This document shows, in pieces, positions 6,961 to 9,739 of a stretch of 9,739 nt of DNA. Where the stretch lies: assembly GCA_023393485.1 (NCBI GenBank), contig JAEWLD010000140.1:1-9739 (forward strand). The letters are read 5' to 3'. The stretch comes from Bacteroidota bacterium. GTDB lineage: Bacteria; Bacteroidota; Bacteroidia; Flavobacteriales; Flavobacteriaceae. Below the pieces are notes generated by a model. That model worked only from the letters and a program-made list of their open reading frames with translations. It had not been told where the DNA came from and did no database searches. Made by a program: the position numbers and the translations under genes. Position 1 is the stretch's first letter. Each line of letters starts with the position of its first letter.

Positions 6961-6994
6961 AAAAACGATCTTATCATTTAAGGTCGTTTTTTTT
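6961..6994 (+). terminator. Second, stronger terminator after the YtxH operon
   Basis: AAAAACGATCTT (6961-6972) pairs with AAGGTCGTTTTT (6980-6991) around the 7-base loop ATCATTT, with one G-T wobble. Ts continue to 6994. The A-run on the opposite side means it could also stop minus-strand transcription. Confidence 0.8.
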
Positions 6995-7025
6995 ATGCGA
7001 TGACCCGCTTTCGGAAAAGCTGCTA

Positions 7026-7048
7026 TTTAATGCTTTCAAAGCGTTAAA
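7026..7048. promoter_or_regulatory. 23-bp near-perfect palindrome upstream of the AraC-type gene, candidate operator
   Basis: The arms TTTAATGCTTT and AAAGCGTTAAA flank a central C at 7037. Ten of eleven positions are complementary; the single exception is T7031 opposite G7043. It lies 70-93 bases before the ATG at 7119. No T-run follows on either strand, so it does not look like a terminator. A degenerate -7-like TATATTTA (7088-7095) lies between it and the gene. A homodimeric regulator site is inferred. Confidence 0.5.
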
Positions 7049-7118
7049 AAAATACCAACGATTCGGGAAAATCATGAATTTTTATGTTATATTTAAAATC
7101 TGAATAATCACGTAGTGT

Positions 7119-7676
7119 ATGAAGTTTTACATCAAATTCGATGGAATTGCTGCCTGTAAAGTCATCGTCAGGGAACATCTTGACGCGCTGGGCATTAAAT
7201 ATGAGATGTTAAGCCTCGGCGAGATCATCATCAACAATAAAATATCGGATGCTGTCTTTGAGAAACTCCAAAAAGACCTCGGCAAATACAGCATTGAGAT
7301 TGTCAGCAATCCCAAAAACCAGCTGATCCAAAGAATCAAGGACACCATTGTGGAACTCGTCCATGAGCCCGATATGCCGCTGACGACTATTTCGGTTTAT
7401 CTTTCGGAAAAGCTCAATTTGAGTTACGGCTATATTTCAAATGTTTTTTCTGAGTATACGTACAGCTCGATAGAAAATTACTTTATCATCCAAAAAATTG
7501 AACGCGCCAAAAAGCTGATCATCGAAGAAGAACTGACGCTGACAGAAATATCATACATGCTCAATTATTCGAGTGTCGCGCATTTGTCGGGCCAATTCAA
7601 GAAAACGACCGGATTGACGCCGTCAATGTTTAAGCGGATCATTGAACGAAGAAGACTTTCAGCTAAAACCAACTAA
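7119..7676 (+). CDS. AraC-family transcriptional regulator with small N-terminal alpha/beta domain
   Basis: The product has 185 residues. The first 65 alternate strand and helix (MKFYIKFDGIAACKVIV, then LGIKYEM, then GEIIINN, then YSIEIV) and suggest a compact ferredoxin-like fold rather than the usual AraC cupin. Residues 75-180 are the AraC/XylS DNA-binding domain. The first helix-turn-helix spans about 87-112 (TTISVYLSEKLNLSYGYISNVF), with the linker helix IENYFIIQKIERAKKLI. The second spans about 139-163 (LTLTEISYMLNYSSVAHLSGQFKK), ending in the family signature TGLTPSMFKR. Total length is short for AraC proteins (about 290). It lies 17 bases before the receiver gene and probably shares its transcript. 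The upstream palindrome may be its own or another regulator's site. The ligand and targets are unknown. Confidence 0.88.
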   Translation: MKFYIKFDGIAACKVIVREHLDALGIKYEMLSLGEIIINNKISDAVFEKLQKDLGKYSIEIVSNPKNQLIQRIKDTIVELVHEPDMPLTTISVYLSEKLNLSYGYISNVFSEYTYSSIENYFIIQKIERAKKLIIEEELTLTEISYMLNYSSVAHLSGQFKKTTGLTPSMFKRIIERRRLSAKTN

Positions 7677-7693
7677 CCCAATTTTACTTAGAT

Positions 7694-8158
7694 ATGACCC
7701 ACGATCAGGATCCATTTCACATCTTGTTGGCCGATGACGATGCCGACGACCGCCAATTTTTTTCCGAGGCGATCCACGAACTCAAATTACAGCACACTTT
7801 GACGGTTTTCCGCGATGGGCGTGAATTGATGGAATATCTTGAAAGTCCGGAGCGCGACCAGGATGACGATTTGCCGCACATCTTATTCCTCGACCTGAAC
7901 ATGCCTTACATGACAGGTTTTGATTGTTTGCGCGCCATCAGGAAAAACCCGAAATACAATAATTTGTCGGTTGCGATTTATTCAACGTCATCGTCTGAAA
8001 AAGACATTGAGGAAACTTTTATCGGCGGCGCCAATATCTATATCCGAAAACCAAATGATTTTGTGACGCTCAAAAAAGTCATTAAAGACGTCGTCAATAT
8101 GAATTGGCAGTTCCATTCGTCGGGAATGAACTTGGAGACTTTCCTTTTCAGCATTTAG
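7694..8158 (+). CDS. Single-domain response regulator (Rcp1-like receiver)
   Basis: The product has 154 residues and consists of a receiver domain with no output domain. The acidic pocket is Asp14-Asp15-Asp16. The phospho-acceptor is Asp67 in FLDLNMP, the switch Ser97/Thr98 lies in AIYSTSS, and the conserved Lys119 lies in IRKP. The PYMTGFDCLRAIR segment after the phospho-acceptor is typical of the CheY/Rcp1 group that pairs with phytochrome-type or CHASE3 kinases. It therefore acts by protein contact or phosphotransfer, not by binding DNA itself. It starts 17 bases after the AraC gene and ends five bases before the kinase, which strongly suggests that kinase is its phosphodonor. The 24 residues after the last receiver helix (NWQFHSSGMNLETFLFSI) form a short tail of unclear role. 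Confidence 0.92.
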   Translation: MTHDQDPFHILLADDDADDRQFFSEAIHELKLQHTLTVFRDGRELMEYLESPERDQDDDLPHILFLDLNMPYMTGFDCLRAIRKNPKYNNLSVAIYSTSSSEKDIEETFIGGANIYIRKPNDFVTLKKVIKDVVNMNWQFHSSGMNLETFLFSI

Positions 8159-8163
8159 CGTTT

Positions 8164-9739
8164 ATGAAAAGCACGTACATATACAAGTCGTCTTTAGTGA
8201 TAAAGATTGCCTTGGGTACGGCCATTATGCTGATTGTCTACATCACGGTAGTGTTTTTCACCCAGATGCAGAACCTGAGCCAGTCGGTCGATTCAATGTC
8301 GGTATCGAGCCGCAGGTTGCTTGAGCTCGAGAAAATACTGTCGGCAGTCACCGCTAACGAGTCGAGTGTAAGAAGTTTCGTGATTACCGGTGACAGCATT
8401 TATCTCACAGACCGTTTTAAGACACGACAATTCATCGAGCCGCAAATACTCAATCTTGAGCAATTGCGGCGCACGAAAAATTTCAGCACCGATACTTTGC
8501 GGAATCTTCTCGGCAAACGTTATGAGTTATTCGCCCAAACCCTGGCCACAGCGCGGAAAAACCGGATGAATAATTCGGAGCTGATTGCCCTGATGTCGCG
8601 TGGCGACTCGGTCAGCGATCAAATCCGGATTTATATAGAGCGATCGCTTGAAAGCGAGTCCGACAAGCTCAAGGTCTACAAAATCAACCATACATCTGAG
8701 ATTGATACATCAATCATAACCTCGTTTTTATTGGTCACGGTGGCGTTGTTCATTTTGTTGCTGTCATTGGCGCGCATCGGTTCCGACCTCGAAGCGATGA
8801 AAAAGCTCAACGACGAACTTCGGTTTTTGAATTACACTTTTAACAATGCGGAGAAAATCGCCGGAATCAGCCACTGGAAATACAATTTGCAAACGCGCAA
8901 TTATTCATTTTCCGAGAATTTTTTTAACCTGCTCGGCGCCGATCCCGAAACTTTTGAGCCAACGTTGCATAACGTACTGCCATTTATACATCCTGATGAC
9001 CGCGAACGCGTCTTAAAAACATATTCGGAATCAATTGCCAGCAAAACGCCGACTTCGCTGGTTTTTAGGTTGCAGCCAATCGGCGGCGGAATGAAATACA
9101 TCAAGTCGGTCAGCAGTTTCGCGGAAAATTCAAGGGGTGAATTGGTCAAAATGGGCGTCAATTATGACATTACCGACCATTATCTCAACACGGCCAGCCT
9201 TGAGGAAAGCAACAGGCATTTGCGCGCGATAAATGCCGAACTCGAATCGTTCAACAACATCGTAAGCCACGACTTGCAGGAGCCGTTGCGCAAAATCCAG
9301 ATGTTCATCTCAAGAATCGACGAACAGGAATCTGAAAACCTGACTGAAAACGCAACCGATTATTTCGGCCGGATCACCGCGCTGGCCAATCGGATGCAAA
9401 ATTTGCTGATTGACCTGGTCAACTATTCGCGCGCGATGAAGGGCGACAAAGCATTCGCAACGACTGATCTAAACGCCATCGCCAACGACGTGCTGCAGGA
9501 GTTGTCGCTCAATATCGATGAGCGCAAGGCCTTGATCAAAATTGGGAAATTGCCTGAAATCAATGCCATTCCAGCGCAAATCCATCAATTGTTCGTCAAC
9601 CTGATGTCCAACGCATTGAAGTTTACAAAACCGGGTGACCAACCCCAGATAAAGCTTGCCGAAGAAAAGATAGCTGAAAATGAAAGCCGTGACGGTATCA
9701 CGTTTTCGGCGAAAGATTATGTAAAGCTTGTATTTGCAG
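8164..9739 (+). CDS. CHASE3-PAS sensor histidine kinase, C-terminus cut off
   Basis: The frame runs open from ATG at 8164 to the right edge, giving 525 residues. Transmembrane helix 1 is at about 11-32 and helix 2 at about 184-203. The roughly 150 residues between them are helical and resemble the CHASE3 extracytoplasmic sensor, including ESSVRSFVITGD, which matches its usual signature. A PAS domain of the PAS_3 type follows (about 220-345; HPDD at 276-279). A linker helix (SLEESNRHLRAINAELESFN) leads to HisKA, with phospho-accepting His369 in SHDLQEPLRKIQ, the form common in phytochrome-like kinases. The ATPase domain begins near 470 with the N box NLMSNALKF (Asn479, Asn483). The G boxes lie beyond the window. 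It is the third gene of the AraC-receiver-kinase operon. A membrane receptor passing phosphate to the adjacent receiver is inferred; the stimulus is unknown. Confidence 0.92.
   Translation, partial: MKSTYIYKSSLVIKIALGTAIMLIVYITVVFFTQMQNLSQSVDSMSVSSRRLLELEKILSAVTANESSVRSFVITGDSIYLTDRFKTRQFIEPQILNLEQLRRTKNFSTDTLRNLLGKRYELFAQTLATARKNRMNNSELIALMSRGDSVSDQIRIYIERSLESESDKLKVYKINHTSEIDTSIITSFLLVTVALFILLLSLARIGSDLEAMKKLNDELRFLNYTFNNAEKIAGISHWKYNLQTRNYSFSENFFNLLGADPETFEPTLHNVLPFIHPDDRERVLKTYSESIASKTPTSLVFRLQPIGGGMKYIKSVSSFAENSRGELVKMGVNYDITDHYLNTASLEESNRHLRAINAELESFNNIVSHDLQEPLRKIQMFISRIDEQESENLTENATDYFGRITALANRMQNLLIDLVNYSRAMKGDKAFATTDLNAIANDVLQELSLNIDERKALIKIGKLPEINAIPAQIHQLFVNLMSNALKFTKPGDQPQIKLAEEKIAENESRDGITFSAKDYVKLVFA

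Noticed and set aside
1..9739. CRISPR array, tRNA, rRNA, insertion sequence
   Set aside because: No regularly spaced identical short repeats, no cloverleaf or rRNA sequence, and no transposase or terminal inverted repeats were seen; the repeats present are protein-domain repeats or upstream motifs.

Overview
The window looks like a piece of a Bacteroidota chromosome, most likely from Flavobacteriaceae close to Flavobacterium. Three things point there. The surface-protein gene has a Bacteroidota-type promoter (TTTTG, 19 bp, TATTTTTG). The starts lack a Shine-Dalgarno sequence. The gene families (choice-of-anchor D / thrombospondin-3 / LamG surface protein, YtxH plus holin-like stress cassette, CHASE3 kinase with stand-alone receiver) are typical of that group. 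This is inferred from gene content; no marker gene is present.

Left half (1-4717, minus strand): one very long open frame, cut by the left edge. It encodes a secreted modular surface protein: signal peptide, Gly-rich domain, five tandem choice-of-anchor D repeats of about 122-125 residues, a short Ca-binding-type Asp-rich repeat, a Cys-containing jelly-roll-like domain, a longer block of thrombospondin-3-type repeats, and a LamG/concanavalin-like domain. The C-terminus, where a type IX secretion sorting domain would be expected, lies outside the window.

Spacer 4718-5294: about 580 bases without a convincing gene. It holds the surface-gene promoter, a 20-bp-phased direct repeat immediately upstream of it, an inverted copy of the same motif further up, and several small hairpins.

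Middle (5295-6994, plus strand): a short, extremely acidic protein of unknown function ends at a strong terminator. A compact three-gene operon follows: a YtxH-family protein, a holin-like two-helix membrane protein (PF07332/YqjE-like), and an unrecognised coiled-coil/hydrophobic protein. It closes with two consecutive terminator hairpins. The layout resembles the proteobacterial yqjD-yqjE-yqjK envelope-stress cassette.

Right (7119-9739, plus strand): an AraC-type regulator, a single-domain receiver, and a CHASE3-PAS-HisKA-HATPase sensor kinase (cut by the right edge), with gaps of 17 and 5 bases. They probably form one signalling operon. A near-perfect 23-bp palindrome lies in the promoter region before it.

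The most interesting items are the motif array upstream of the surface protein, the holin-like cassette with its unknown third member, and the AraC/receiver/kinase operon with the palindrome.
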